From Hymenopus coronatus (Eukaryota; Arthropoda; Insecta; Mantodea; Hymenopodidae): a DNA stretch of 64,000 nucleotides. Below the pieces are notes generated by a model. That model did not search any database. It had not been told where the DNA came from and saw only the letters and a program-made list of their open reading frames with translations. Shown one piece after another: positions 38,201 to 53,200 of the stretch. How positions within the stretch are numbered: position 1 is the stretch's first letter; the number at the start of each line of letters is the position of its first letter. A program made the position numbers and the translations under genes. The stretch spans positions 79,058,001 to 79,122,000 of the forward strand of contig CM060895.1 of assembly GCA_030762935.1 (NCBI GenBank), in the 5' to 3' direction.

Positions 38201-41200
38201 TAATCGTTTTTATCGCATCCAGTGTGCAGTAATCTTCCCATACACAATGGCGAAAGTTCAATAAGCATATTAATTGCAATCCTGCTTTACTAAGCCAAAA
38301 TAATAGAATGTAGCAACACAAAGAGATCTGAAATGTATGATATGGACATCAAGTTGCAGTAATTTCGATGAAAATATACGTCAAGACAAATGGGAATTTA
38401 GGAGTATTATTCTTCGTGTCCATACAGGCTAATCATTGGTATTTTATTCACGAAATAGTCTTATTAAATACAACTCGAGCTACTACTTTTCTCGCAACAA
38501 GTTGCTCGCGAATTTATCGATTAAAGTTGGAGCTCTCGTTATATAACCTATTATAAAACAACTATGGCTATAGTAAATAAAATGGAAAGTAATTACACAG
38601 GGGAATAACAAAACCAAAGTAATTAAATACTTAATTTTAAACAATCTTAATAGCATTTTAAACTTGACGTGGATTGACATTTCACTTAAGCTTCTAATGA
38701 AAACGAAACTCGTGTTCCAGCTATCTCAGGCATTTTTCATTTCCTCTTTAACTACATTAACTACATTAATGACATTATACTGGTTCCGTTTACATACAAG
38801 TAAAAAAACAAAGCCCCCAGCAGTGATTTATTACGTAGTCTGAGCACCTAACCTCTCTCACGCCGTCTGCAAGATCTTGGTGCAATGCCAGACACGTGTT
38901 CATTATATAAAGGCTTAAATTAAATGAAATTAGATAAAATTAAATTAGCCTATCCTGTTGCAAATTCGTTTAACGAGAGAACAAAGTCTTCTAAAAGGAC
39001 CAATAAAGAAAACATCAAAGAACAAATCTGATTAAATTCTTTAAGGACAGATTCTTTAGCCTTAATAAGCATTTAGATACGTTTATTGGGAATTTTTGCA
39101 CAGTCAGAAGCCAAGGACATTTTCCAAAGCATGGTGAAAAAATAAAATTAAAAATCTGATGTGTTCCATTCACTTGACTTTCTCTATATCTTGATAGTAA
39201 ACTATTGTTAAAAAGCTTGTTATTTTATTTACTTCATACTAATCGAAATAAACATTAGCATAAATAGTTTATTACTTGCGCTCTTGTTAGTAGAAATAAA
39301 TAAAAGGGTTTTAAAAAAGTCTACACTCAAATACAGACATAAAATACGATATAGTTTATAACAGTAGAATGAGTATGTTTTAACTCAGAAGTTATTAAGT
39401 TAATTAATTTCCTGTAGCGTCTAAGTGGAGCATAGAGCATCGTTATGATGTTTCCTTGATCGGATTTAAATTTCTAGTTCGTGAGTTCGCTGTTAAGCTC
39501 CATGTTAATGAGGGATGGCCTCGTCGCCCACTGTAGAACAAATTTACTGACGCGAAATGGCGGAATTTTGCCCAGAAACCTTCTTCTTTCAAAGTATGGA
39601 TTCTTTTACCTGCAAATAAAATTACGCGAGACCACCAGCTTTACTTCCCTTCCGACGGAAGCCATGATATGTCCGAAAAAAATCCATCATCTGCAATCTT
39701 GGGTTTTAGAGTTTAGAAGGTAACGACTACACCACGGAGGGTGCACATTATTATTGAATTGGTATGAAAATCGTCTCTAGATGTGTTTGCACCAAATCAG
39801 AGCGTTACTGTTACAAAAGTACAAAAGAAATTGTGAAGCTTTCATATAGGATATAAATAACCTACTTGGTTTGAAAAATAAGTGTATAATGTTTATTTAT
39901 CAAATTACTCCAAAATAAAAGATAGATATGTATGCTAAGATATTTATATTTCATGTTTGTATGCATTGCTGTAATAAATGGTGGCGTTTTGTGGTTTTCA
40001 GTGTTCGACTCCTCTGCCAAGATTCCCTCTGGTATTCTGAGAGGCAATGTAAACCAATACGGAGACTTTGATCAATGCCTGGCTGTGTCAGTAGGAGAGA
40101 TAAAGGGTCAATACTGCCTGGTATCCCTTGACCTTCAGGCCACATCTTCAACGAGTAATAATGTCGAGCCTTTGTATGAGCCTTTGGAAATGGCTTTATC
40201 ACACAGATTCATCCGCAGCACTTTCAGGGATGTAAGTACTGAGGGACAGTATTGGGATATAGTAAGCAGTGAAATTGCAACAATAAAAATAATAACAATA
40301 ATAATAATTAATATTCCGAAATAGCTCCTTTACCAGACATCTTGAACTGAAGTTCTTAAATTGTCCTTTTACCATCTCTAGCACGTAGTACAATGTTTTC
40401 AGTAGGTAGAGAATGTATTGAATTCTGTCCAAAAATTCCATACATTTATTTCACCGGAAATACATGTTTTGCGGACCTCTAAATATAAAAGTATTTTAAA
40501 AAAAGGTCCGTGTGTCGGTGTCTATATGTGTATGTGAGAGTCTGTGGACAGTATAACTCAAAATCGAAAAGTCTGTTAAATATCGAACTTGGTGTTTATG
40601 TTAACCATCTTCCAAGGATGCCACGTGAAGATTTTTTAGAAAAATCCACCCACCCCAAACTAGGCACCTTTACATTTTTCGAAATTTCCGATTTTCCAAA
40701 AAATGGCTCCAGCGATTTTGATTAAAATGCCAAATAGTAAAGATGTTTGCATGATAAATAAGAGGTATGCCCTGGATTTCTTGGAAATAGTGCCTAAAAT
40801 TCTCTTCATTTAAAATGACTTTTGCATAACTGGTAAACCGTAAGAGGTAGACAAAAGCTTATCACACAAAAATGTGGATCTTGTTAAGACATGATTTATG
40901 TAGCTTTTTGTAGAACTATTTCAGAGGTGTTTCTTGTTATTTTAGAATATACTTTTCTCAAACGAGAGGACCTAATCCGTTTCATATCTCTTTTGTTTTA
41001 CTCCTGGCCATGGGAAGAGAACTGAATTTCAATAACAATCGCTAGCGATAACGATTAAAAGATTTGACTGTCCCTTATTTCCCTTCTGCTGTTAAGGAAT
41101 CAAGTAATAAGATCATTTCTGGCAATGTTTATCTTAATTAGCATTATGTAAATAAAAGGATATTTTTTGTAATAGTACTTTCTTTGCAGAACAGATAGAG

Positions 41201-44200
41201 AAAGATTTTAATCATATTGTGTTTCTTTAGGGTGTAATAGAGAGAAAAATACATAAATAATAAATTACAAAGATTTCAGAGTATGTAAGAAATTAAGTTT
41301 TATAGACTGCCTACGTGGTCGATCGATCAGCGAGCTGCCTTCTCACCCGGGGGTCCCGGGTTCGATTACCGGCTGGGGCGAGAATTATTCCCTATCCCCC
41401 ACAGAGTCTGGAAGTATGTATGTGGGAGTGAATGTGTGCGTGTTTGAGTACAACAAAATGATTTAAACCAACATAAAAGAACCTACAGACAACGAGTTAA
41501 ACCTTAGATGTTAAAGGCTGTGCCTGCATTATTGTATGGCTCAGAAATATGGACTCTGAGCAAACAAATAATCATAAGAATAGAAGCTGCAGAAATGAAA
41601 TATTTACGATTTGTGGCAGGACATGCATTAATGGACAAAAAACTAAGTGAAGATATTCGTAAAGAACTGGACATATTTAGTCCTACAAGTAAAATAGAAT
41701 AGTATAGATATGAGAATGGATTCCAAAAGAATGTCCTGGAAAAGTTTGAACTATCAACCGAGAAGTGGAAAAAGAGACCAGGGACGTCCACGGAAAAGAT
41801 GGTTACAGCCAACTTTAATATTTGGAGCCGGAACAAACCAAATCATTGAAAGAAGAATATAGAGAAAGTCATGTGGATGAAACATATCAGATATTTCAGT
41901 TTGGTTAGACCACTTGCCTCTCACATAGGTGGTCCGCGTTCGATCGCATGCGAGATTTGTGGTGGACAAAGCGGTGCAGGAGCGGGTTTTCTCCAGATCA
42001 CATTCCAACGGTCTCCATTTTCATTCCATGTATCATTAATGTCATCGCTTACGGTGCCCGAGTAGTAAAAGCGTGCGTTAAACACTATCCCAAAAAAAAA
42101 AAATTTCAGTTTGCCATTCGTTAGTACTAACTAAACCGGTTTTATCATGCTAAAAAGTAAACTAGTGGTATCTGCAGTAGTTACGTAACCTTTAGAAACC
42201 AGGATCTCCCTTATACTTTCATTGTACCCTATAATTATCACTGTGTGGCTGTCAGTATTCTGGCTTCTCAGGCCAGAGGACCCGAGTTCGATTTCCATTT
42301 GGGCTGAGACAATTTATTAATTAGAATCATAGCCTACCCTCAGAGTAAAAAATGAATTGGGGAGTAAATTTGAATGTGAGGGACGTTCATAGTGAAATCG
42401 AGTTAAATAAAAGTTGAGAGCCTAAAATTAACGAATTTCTACAAACGCCAAATCTACTTCCAAAGTCCAAGCTCCGGATATGACCAAGAATTTGAAAGAG
42501 GCTTTACAAATTTAAAAATGTTAAAGTAATCTGATTTATATTCACAGGATATTCTAACTCCAACATAATTTATTACTTTCTTTAGTACAATGTACGTTGA
42601 AGATAGACCAGGAATATTATTCCACCCAAAAGTTCTATACCTACTTTGAAGTCCCTAATCTAAAATAAAACATTTTTAGAAAAAGGTTTGTGTGTGTCTA
42701 TGAGCAGCATTGCTAAAAAACAAAACGTCCCTTAAATATCCAACTATGTATATAAGCTCCAAGAATACGACACGCGATTTTCTAGAAAATATCTCCACCC
42801 CAACTACCCCTCACGTAGAGCTCTTTACAAAAAATTTGACTCTTTAAGAATGGCTCTAACGACCTTTATTAATATACTATACGTTTAAGATATTTCTTGA
42901 CAACTGCCATGTGTAACTGGTAAACCGTAAAAGATCGACAAAAACTTACTGCACAAAAAATGTATGTAATTCTGGTTAAATCACACAATTTATGTAATTA
43001 ATTCTTTTGTAGATTTTATCGTTTCTACGGAATTCCTTGTTATTGGTTTCAAATTTTAAAATATTTAAACTGTTCTCATGCATAAAGTCATCTTTCATTT
43101 AATCTCTCTTTTGTTTCACTCCTAGATAGCCTTTAAAAGATTTGACTATCGCGTTTGCACAGTGTATTCCCTTATTTCTTTTCTACTTACGAGGAAGAAA
43201 GTAATAAAAGAATTTCAGCTAATAATTATCTCGATTAGCATGATGTGGATAAATAAATAATATTTTGTAAGAATAGTTTGTTTGCAGAACAGGTAGAGCA
43301 AGTCATGTGGAAGAGAACATTCAGATTTTTTATTTCTCTTTTGCAAACCATTTTTCACAAAATCTAACTGCACAAAAAATGTAGAGCTCCTGAAAACACA
43401 CAATTTATGTTATACACATTTTTTTCGTGGAGTTGGCCGTTTTCCTTGTTACTGGTTTCAGTTTTAAAATACCTACTTAAAACTTTTCTCATACATGAAC
43501 TTGTTAACTCCTGGCCACACAAAGAAACGGATTTCAATGCTATTGCAACCATATTTTAGAATATGTGACTGTCGGTTTAACCTAGCGTATTTTCGTATTT
43601 CCCTTCTGCTTATTAGGAACTAATTAATTAGACCGTTTCTGCTAGTGTTTATCCGATTAGCATGAAGTGGGTAGTAGAACAAGCTTATTAATAATAATTT
43701 GACACAGAGATGTAAAGAAAGTCAGTGAATGGAACATATATTTTTTGTTGGCTTCAGGGAGATTCAAAATATGTTTTTCGGATGAATTCTCGACTGCAGT
43801 ACTTCCTCTACTTGGAAGTACGTAGTAGCGCATAGAAAACATGAAGCTCTCAATGATTTCCTCTTCCATCTCTCTCTTATTTGGCAAGTCTCTGTTACAC
43901 ATGCATTGAAAATATCGCAAGTGTTGCCAAGGATGCCGTTGACATTGCAACAGCACCTGCACTGCTGCTTGAATAAACATATGACGCAATTGATCTCAAG
44001 ATCATGAGCGAGAATAGTACGTTATTGACAACACCTGTACTTTCTGTTCTTAGTACTAAATAAAACGAAGACAATGGCATTTCATGGTAAATTCTCAGTA
44101 AGATGCAAAATAGTAATTGAAGATCAGATCTTTGATCAAGTTCAGCATTTCAACCATTTTTGTTTGTTTGTAAAATACAGTTCCGAAGTCTTGCCAGGAC

Positions 44201-47200
44201 TCTGTCCTTCGTTGTATTCCTTTATCTTTTTCTCTATATTTCCTTTGTCTACCATTTTTTCTTTTTGCTTATACATACACAAACACCCATACCCAAGGTG
44301 GGACTCGAATCCACGATCCCCTGCGCCACGAAGCACTAGGCACTTCAGCGAGCGCGGCCATGGGTACTGGCATTCTATTTAGGAAGCTCTATCACTTTTA
44401 ACCAGGATAAGGATATGGACATTAAATTACAGACATATATGTGGTACTATAAGCAGAATATTAAAAACTCTGATGTGTTTCATTCATATGACTTTCTCTA
44501 CGTCTCTGTAACAGATTATTGTTATAAAGCTTATTCTTCTATCTACTTCATAATAATCGAGATAAACATTAGCAGAAATTGTCCTTATTACTTTTCTTTG
44601 TAAGTAGAAGGGAGAAAATCTAATATGTTCCATTCACATGATATTCTCTAACTGTTCGGTAAACAACCTTTCATTAAAAACATTAGTCTGTTATCTGCAT
44701 CGTGCTAATCAAGATAAACTAAAGCAGAATGGTCTCGTCCTTTAAATTAAAACTCCAATCTCTTTTCTTCCCAGGAGTAAACAAACGAGAAACAAGAAAA
44801 AATATGTCTTACCGTTTGAGAAAAGTTTTAAGTGGCTTAAAATTGAAACCAACAATCTGGAATATCTCGAAAACGGTTAACTGTACAAACAAAAAAAGTA
44901 CATGAATTGTGTATTTTAATAAGATCTACATTTTTTGTGTAGTAGGTTTTTGTAAATCTCTTACGGTTTGCCAGTTATATTAAAGCCATCCAGAATGAAG
45001 AGGTCTTCAGAGGCTATTCCCAGAAAATTTAAGATATATATTTCCTTTGTCATACAAATATTTTATTCACAAGGTTTTTAATCAAAATCGTTAGAGCCAT
45101 TTTGGATAAAATCAAAATTTTCGAAAAATGTTTCATGTGAAGGGTAGTTGGGGGGGGAGGATTTTCCTCAAAACCCTCGTGTCCCATTCTTGAAAGATAC
45201 TAAACTTATATACCAAGTTTGGAATTTTACTGACTTTTCGTTTTGGAGTTATCGTGTTCACAGGCACACGGGCACACAAGGATCTTTTCCTAAAAATGTG
45301 TTGTTTCTTTTAACGTCTATATCCGGTGAAATCTCTGTATCGAATTTTTGGGTGGAATGCAATACCTTCTCTATACACTATGTACATAGTACGTGTAAAG
45401 AAAGTAAAAATCATAGAAAAGCATCGAGTACCCAAAAATATGATATCAAGATATTTGGGCTACTCCGGTGAATTCAAGATTTGAATATTTATATATTTAT
45501 CACAATCTTCTAACTATTATGTACTTTAATAACCTACGAGTTAATAAAAGTAATGTATCTCAGTGGATCACTCAGTTAAAACTGTCACTTTTTGCCTATT
45601 AAGCTCATGTTTCGGAAGTATATTGCTTCCATCGTCAGCCGTGATAATTTGCTTTATTGTGTTCTTCTTAAAAAGTTTTTTATAATTATCCGATTTATTT
45701 CGTTCACAGCCTGGACATTTCATTCCTCGGTTCACAACTATCAACTGGGCAGTTTGTGTGCCTTCTTCGTGCAGTGCAATAGACATTCATCAAGCCTTTG
45801 AGGATGCCATAATACCATACAATGTCACTTATGGCATCAATATAACTGTGCAAGTGGATCCTGAAATGTGCTACTTAAAGGAAGAAGAATCCAAAGGCTA
45901 TAGCAAAGCTGCCTTATGGACTTTGTAAGTAAAACTTTTGATTTTTCTCTCTATTCTCTCTTCTAAAGCTGGCTGTTCCAGCTTGGGTACACGCCTAAGC
46001 TTGAGCATCCTTTCAAATAGACGTGAGCAGTCAAGTTGCGCAGCATAAGGAGTGGGGGGAAAGAGACGGAGACTGGAAGCGATATCCATGTAGTATGTAA
46101 ACGCACGAAGATATCGGCTGCCGGCCGACTGCAGCAATCAGACTAGTGTTGCCAACACATGATTATTTTTTCCGTCATCAAACACCCAAAAATCCGTCAA
46201 AATTAGAAAATGCCGTATTTTCTACCAAAAATAGAAATTAAATGAAAACTCAAGGCCAGCTACTTTGGAACAATTTCCTGGTTAGATTTGAAAGATGATC
46301 AAGGGATCTAGTTGCTCAATGATTAACTACAAACAATGAAAGAGCAGCCTCTGCAGCTGCACGTTTGTACGCGTGTTTGATAGGCTGAAATGACAATTTT
46401 GACGTAAAATTGAAAAGGTTTCAGCTGCTTTTAAATGTTTCCTACTTTTTTCATGAAGAAGTAAATCTGACAAGCACACATTCAGTTGCATTGGCAATAT
46501 GTGCACCGCGCACTGCTAGGTTCCCCGGACACCTCTACCAATCTTTCCTTTGATTGTTTATTATTTAACCATTCTCTTCTAAAATGTCGTACATACCACT
46601 TCCATATGTTCAATAAGGCAATTAAAAATGAAGAAAAAGTACTATAAAGTAGTTGTGAAACATACACGAGGCACCACAATGGAACACCGAATTAGCACTG
46701 CGTTCACTATGCTGCATTCAGAATTCACAGTGATTTATAAAGTAAAGAACGTTTATTGTATGTCATCATTATATACAGAATAATTTATGTGCCAGAGCAA
46801 TATAAATATATAACACTGCCTTGCAGGACACAAAAATTTACATCCGTGAGTTTTTCTAAAGAAAGCCAATATAATATTAATTAATAATTCCTAATAATAT
46901 CCTTAAAAAAATCCGTCAGCCGTCAAAACTAAATTTTGCACGTCATACAACTTGAAAATCCATCAATTTTGACGGAAAATCCGTCAAGTTGGCGACCTTG
47001 AATCAGGTCATGCCACTGCGCATCATGTTTACACTGCTCTCGTCTTCTTGCACGGATAATACTACGTCACAGGAGACCCGCTTGTGGTATTCACTATTCA
47101 GTGCAGCTCAGCATTGAAATTAAGCTATCGCCACGGCTGAATGAAATTCTAAGAAGTGCGAGCACCAATGCTATGACTTCGCTCACTGACGTATTGACTA

Positions 47201-50200
47201 TCACTAAGGCACTATAAAGTATCTTCATCATCCACCAAAGCTCTTGGAGCTTTAACATGAATATCATATTCAAAATCTTCTCGGGCTTCTAGCCAGGTAA
47301 AAACTTGGCTTGACACCAACGTTTCGAAGAAGTGCATCTTCCTCGTCTTCAGGGTGAAGATGCACTTCTTCGAAACGTTGGTGTCAAGCCAAGTTTTTAC
47401 CTGGCTAGAAGCCCGAGAAGATTTTGAATTAACACGTCGCCAGGAAAGCTTCAGTTCTTATTTTATGAATATCATACTTCGGATTCTTCTTACATAGCAC
47501 ATGATGTTAAATGAAATTCGTCGATTTATAAAATTTGCATTTTGAGTTTATTTCCAATAAAGTGGGGTCCATTTCAAGGGATCTCATAAAGGACCTATAT
47601 ATTCCCACTCCCGACTAATTATAGCACCAGAAGAGCAGCTTGGCTCCAAAATAGGGGTAATAAGTGGTGACCAACTCCCTCGTCTAGAATCTGTGGGGTA
47701 GGTAATTATAACATTTTTTGCTACAAAGCAAAATAACGTGTTTCTATCTCCCCCAGAAAGCTGTTTACATATCTTTGTTCAAATATTTTAATTTTAAACA
47801 TAAGATTCCGTCTAATAAATACAATTCATTTAATACGTAAAAACACAAGCTTTCAGTATTTACATTCAAATTGTCTGTGCTGAAACAGTATTTTTATATA
47901 TGTGCGTAATTTCGTGAGAAAGAGCCTAATTACGTATTTCAACGAAATCGCTATTTACATAATTTGAAAAACAGTGAATAAAAAAAGTAGCCGTTGAGAA
48001 GAAATATAAAGAAAATTGTTTATTCTTACAATTACATGTGTTTATTTTGTTTTGAGGCCGGAGGAAAAGAAAGAAAATAAAGGTTATTGACAAGGGGCTA
48101 TGGTTATCGAAGCGGTTTTTGAGGTGGGCTCCGAGAAGTGTGGCTGAGTCTGCGCGAGTACCCTACTCAACGGAGCAGAATCGGAACAGTTTATTCTAAA
48201 GGGTATTTTCAAGTATTACTTTCATATTTTTGTGTTGTTGATTATTATAACTCAATATTTAACGCTCAATTAAGTGTAACAGATCAAATGTTTATTTTTT
48301 TATTTTTAGGTCATTCTTTGCAGTGACAGCACTGAGTGCAATAGTAGCAACTTTAAGGGACAGCATGCATGTCACCAGCAATCACATACCAGGTAAATCT
48401 GTTTGCAAATGCTTGATTTATATACACTGAGATGATTTTCAAGTTCCACATCATTGTATTAGTTTCCTTCTTCTAACTCAGGTTTGAAATGAACAAAGTT
48501 TTATTTCAAATATTAATTAAATATTCTATTTTATCAATTTTACAATTGGATTCATGAAGGAAAAGTTTTATACAAAACGTTTTGTAGAATTCGTGGAAAA
48601 TGCCAAATGCTTGGATAAAAAAAATCTGATGTGTACCATTTACATGGCTTTCGCTGCATCTCTGCAACAAATTATTCTCAAAAAGCTTATACTTCTATTT
48701 ACTTCATGCTAATCAGAAAAAATTAGCAGACATAGTCTTATTACTTGCTTCCTTGTAAGTAGAAGCAAAATAAGGGAGTACCATAGGTTAAAGTGATAGT
48801 CAAAAGCTGGTTGCTATGTCACTGAAGTTCCTTTGTTTGTATGGACAGCAGCTGACAAATTCCTGTATGAGAAAATTAAAAGTTTTTCAAAGCAGAAACC
48901 AAAAACAAGGAATGTCTCAAAAACGATCAACTCCACGAAAAAAAGTTATATAACATAAATTGTGTGTTTTAACGTGCTCTGCATTTTCGTGTAGTAAGTT
49001 TTTGTCCATCTCTTGCGGTTTAGCAGTTATTCAAAATTCCGTAAAATTCATCCAGAATAAAGTACTCTTCAGAGACATTCCCAGAAAATTCAAGATATAC
49101 ATTTTATTTGTCAGGTAAATGTCTTTAATACTATACGAAATTTTAATCAAAATCGTTAGAGCCATTTTTGAGAAAATCAAAATTTTCGAAAAAAGTTCTA
49201 TGTAAAGGCTAGTTGGGGGTGGGGGAATTTTTCTCAAAATCTTCGTGTCACATCCCTGGAAGATACTAAACTTAAATACCAAGTTTGCTATTTTACCGAC
49301 TTAAAGAGAAGTATTTGAAAATTCAAATCGATAGCAAACATCACAAAAATATGTGATAAATTGTGTGCATTAATAAGATTTAAATTTTAATAATAATAAT
49401 GATAATGATAATAATAATGATAATGATAATAATAATGATAATAATAATCTCCTTATGTTTCATCAATAGCAAACATTTTTTCTATAAAGGGTATTTGAGT
49501 GAGGTGATTTTCTAGAAAATATTTGTTTCACATCCTTATGCTGAACTTAATATAATTGTGCTATCCTAAAAATAACATGCAGTGAATCAAAGGAGGATGA
49601 GAAAATGGAGGTATTCAGTGTCGCAAAAAGCAACATTGTCATGTTTGCTCCAAGTAATCATTTGCACTTCACGCAATCTCCACTCCACTCCACATTTACT
49701 TCTTAGAGGTAGAATGAGAGAGAAAACAGGAAAGATATTGCAAAGCTGTATTTTGCTCCATAGGGAATTAACTATGTGCACATAATTTATGATTTCCTTG
49801 ATTTTATTTGCTGAAGCGAAATGATCATTGGTGCAATGTGAAATATCAGAGATTTCCAAGAACAAAAATGGCATGCTACCTGAGAGGGTTCTGATGATCA
49901 AAGTAAAAGCACATGTTAATCATAGAGTAACACAATAATACCACATTTGGTATTTCACCAATTTATACTGTTCACAGACACATGGGCTTCCAAATTTCCT
50001 GAGATTACTTTTTTGGATTCAGGAACAAATATCAGATCAAAATGTCATTTCAAATGGAATGCTAATCGGGACATATATGAGCAGAAACACACACACATGC
50101 TTTTTTGTATTCAGGGAGTCTCAAAACGTGTGTTTCCAGTGAAATCTCGGTATCAAATTTTAGAGTGCAGTACAATACCTTCTCTATACACTATGTACAT

Positions 50201-53200
50201 AAAATAAGAACTAAAGCTTTCCTGGCGACGTGTTAATTCAAAATCTTCTCGGGCTTCTAGCCAGGTAAAAACTTGGCTTGACACCAACGTTTCGAAGAAG
50301 TGCATCTTCCTCGTCTTCAGGGTGAACTGATGAACTGATCAGTTCACCCTGAAACGTTGGTGTCAAGCCAAGTTTTTACCTGGCTAGAAGCCCGAGAAGA
50401 TTTTGAACTATGTACATAGTATAGAGAAAGTAAAAATGCACTAATGCACTTTTTCTGCAGGACAGCTACTTTGTCCAAATGTATCTTTGAGTAGCTTCCC
50501 TATATTTCTATTCCATATGACAGATATGGAAATATAACCGCATAATAGAGCATTTTAGGTTAGGGTCACCTATTGACTTAAAGTGTCTCACTAAAAATAC
50601 ATTTACTAATGTTTTGCATATATGATCAATGTGAATACACCATGTGAGTTATTGTTTATATATAGATCCAACAATTTATGTGTATTTATGTTTTCTATTT
50701 TAAATTTATTTATCTGTAGATGTATGTTTAAGTGTCTTATTTGTAAGGCTGATTTCCACTGTAGTAGTTTTGTCCATATGACATTTCAGATTATTTGAAT
50801 TAAAGTATCTAATTAGATTTTCTTTGAGAGACATCATATCCTGACTTAATTTACCTTTATTACTGTCAAAGCAGATAGCATTATCATCTGTTACATTTAC
50901 ACTATCCATATTAGGCATGTCATTAGAATTAACAGTATAGGCCCTAAGAGACTGTCCTGGGGAACCCTATACTTTACAGCTTTTGGTAGTGGAATTATAA
51001 AACTTAAGGTAGTATTTAATGTTGTATGCATACTATTCTTCAAGTATGAAATAATTAAGTTTTTGGGTATTTTACGTATATCATAATTTTCTAATTTTTG
51101 TGTAGAAAATTCTGTGTATATTAAAAAGGGATTCTTTCATTGATTTAGTATTTTAATACAAATGTGATTCTCATCATGATATGACTTAATAATTTTTCTA
51201 TTTTATGCTGTGTTGCAGGACGTGCAGAAAAGTTGTTACTAGCCTTTTCTCTGAAACGCAATATGAAAATGCTCTTGGCTGACTTACCAACAGAAGGTGA
51301 CATCAACTGCATTTATGGTGTGCGCGCCATATGTACAGTGGCATTATATCTAGCACACAAAGTGATAGCCCTTGCCCTCATGCCATATTCCAATAGAATC
51401 ACTCTTACAGAGGTAACCCAAAACTTATTTTGTATTTTATTTTCCATTGCGCTATGAAAAAGGCATTTAGGTTAAGCATATGCAACAGAAACAGAAAAGT
51501 TATACCTATATAGAGTTAGTTAATACTATGCTCACTGATCTGTATTCAGTTTTTGTGTTGGTGGTGGAGTGGTCAGTGAGCTGACCTCTCACCAGGTTCA
51601 ATTCCTGGCTGGGGCAGCAAATTTTTCTTTACCCAGAATTATTCCCTATCCCATACGAGTCTGGAAGTATGAATGTGTGTGTGTTTAGTAATATAAAATT
51701 GATTAACCTAATGCTCTAAACCTACAGTAAAACACGTTGTTTCACAAGTTAAAGCCCCCGATATAACCTTTGATGTTAAATGAAATAATTTAAAAAAAAA
51801 AAAAAAATTGAGATGTTCTTCCAGCACACTTTTCCGTAGTTAATTTTTTTTTTTGTGGAATAATTTAAGCAGAATATTTAGATTAGAGGAAGGAGTTCAT
51901 GCTAAATGCATTAGAAAACTATAGGATGAGCCTATAATGTCTTTTCTCAAACACTTTCCCATTTATAGAGTAGAAAAGGACTCAGTGAAGTTTAAACAAA
52001 TTTTGCAAATACCCTTACTCTTTTCTTTGGGATTGAGAATAGCATTTAAATATAAGGTATTTCCTTCTATTAACCGAAGTTTTGATTACTGAGTAACTAC
52101 AGGTTAGAAGAAATACCTTAGGCACCCACTTTTTTTCCACATTTATAACCTGAAGGTATAAATTACAATAGGAGGAGAAACTGATGTCGCTGCCTGTATA
52201 AGAAGATTCTAATGCATGTTACCTCATGTAACTATAACACTTGTCCACTCTCTGGCATCTAGTGTTACATTTCAGTTTAACAATAATTCTAACATCTAGC
52301 CATAGTTCTTTTTACTATTCATTCCTATCCATTGTGCTGCCATCTGGTTACAACATTTCTAATGTTAATTGCACTGTCTGGTTATCCTTAACAGAACCGA
52401 CACTACTGTTTACAGTCATTAGCTGCTGAATTTAAAAGCTTTAGAGTAGAATTTTGCTTTTGCTTTCACCAGAAACGTTTTACCCATCAGTTTTAAGTAA
52501 TTATTTTAAAATTTACCTATTACTTAGTGCCTTGCAGTACTTCTTACTATATTGAAGAGACTAATTTTTAGTCATGTTATATAAAAACTTTAAATTTCAC
52601 TTAATTTAAAATTTTGTTTGGAGATGCTTCAAGGACTCTTCATCTCCATCATCCGCTATATCTCAACTGAAGTCTAGACAAGTTTTTGCTACTGATATGG
52701 TGATTGTGCTGCTATCTGGGTATCTGGGGTGAACTTTAAGAGAACATCTGATGGTAATAATTCAAAATTCCCAGTATTTTAAAATGTGGATTTTCACCTA
52801 TACTGTAAACTGTATAGGTGTTTTGCCAGATTTTAGTATTGTGATATCATATTTAATGTTGTGCTGGGTGGTTAAAAATTGATATGTTACTGTTCATTTA
52901 TCTATCTGTTTTAACTTCAAGTTTCTTAAAAGCTTCTTCAGTCTTTTTGCAGATTCTTTATCATCTTTCCTATGACCTTTGGGCAGTCAGGTATTCCTAA
53001 TTTGTTTTGATTTGGTATTGTGCTATTCAGAGGATAGTTTAATAAACTTTGAAGTCTGTATATCTTGTACAGCACTAATTTTATATGTTGTTTTTGGTAA
53101 ATTTTCCTGAATTTATGGTGAATGCCTGGATGGAAAGTAAATTTGTTGTATCTTCACTGTTGGTTAGTACCATCATTGAGTGCTTTAATATCCAGGATCT

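Noticed and set aside
39932..40324. Separate single-exon gene of 130 codons starting at 39932
   Set aside because: The conserved part starts exactly at the splice acceptor at 40002 and stops at the donor at 40231; flanking codons are intron read-through.
49587..49901. 104-codon minus-strand open frame in gene B intron 5
   Set aside because: No recognised domain; kept only as an unrecognised open region.
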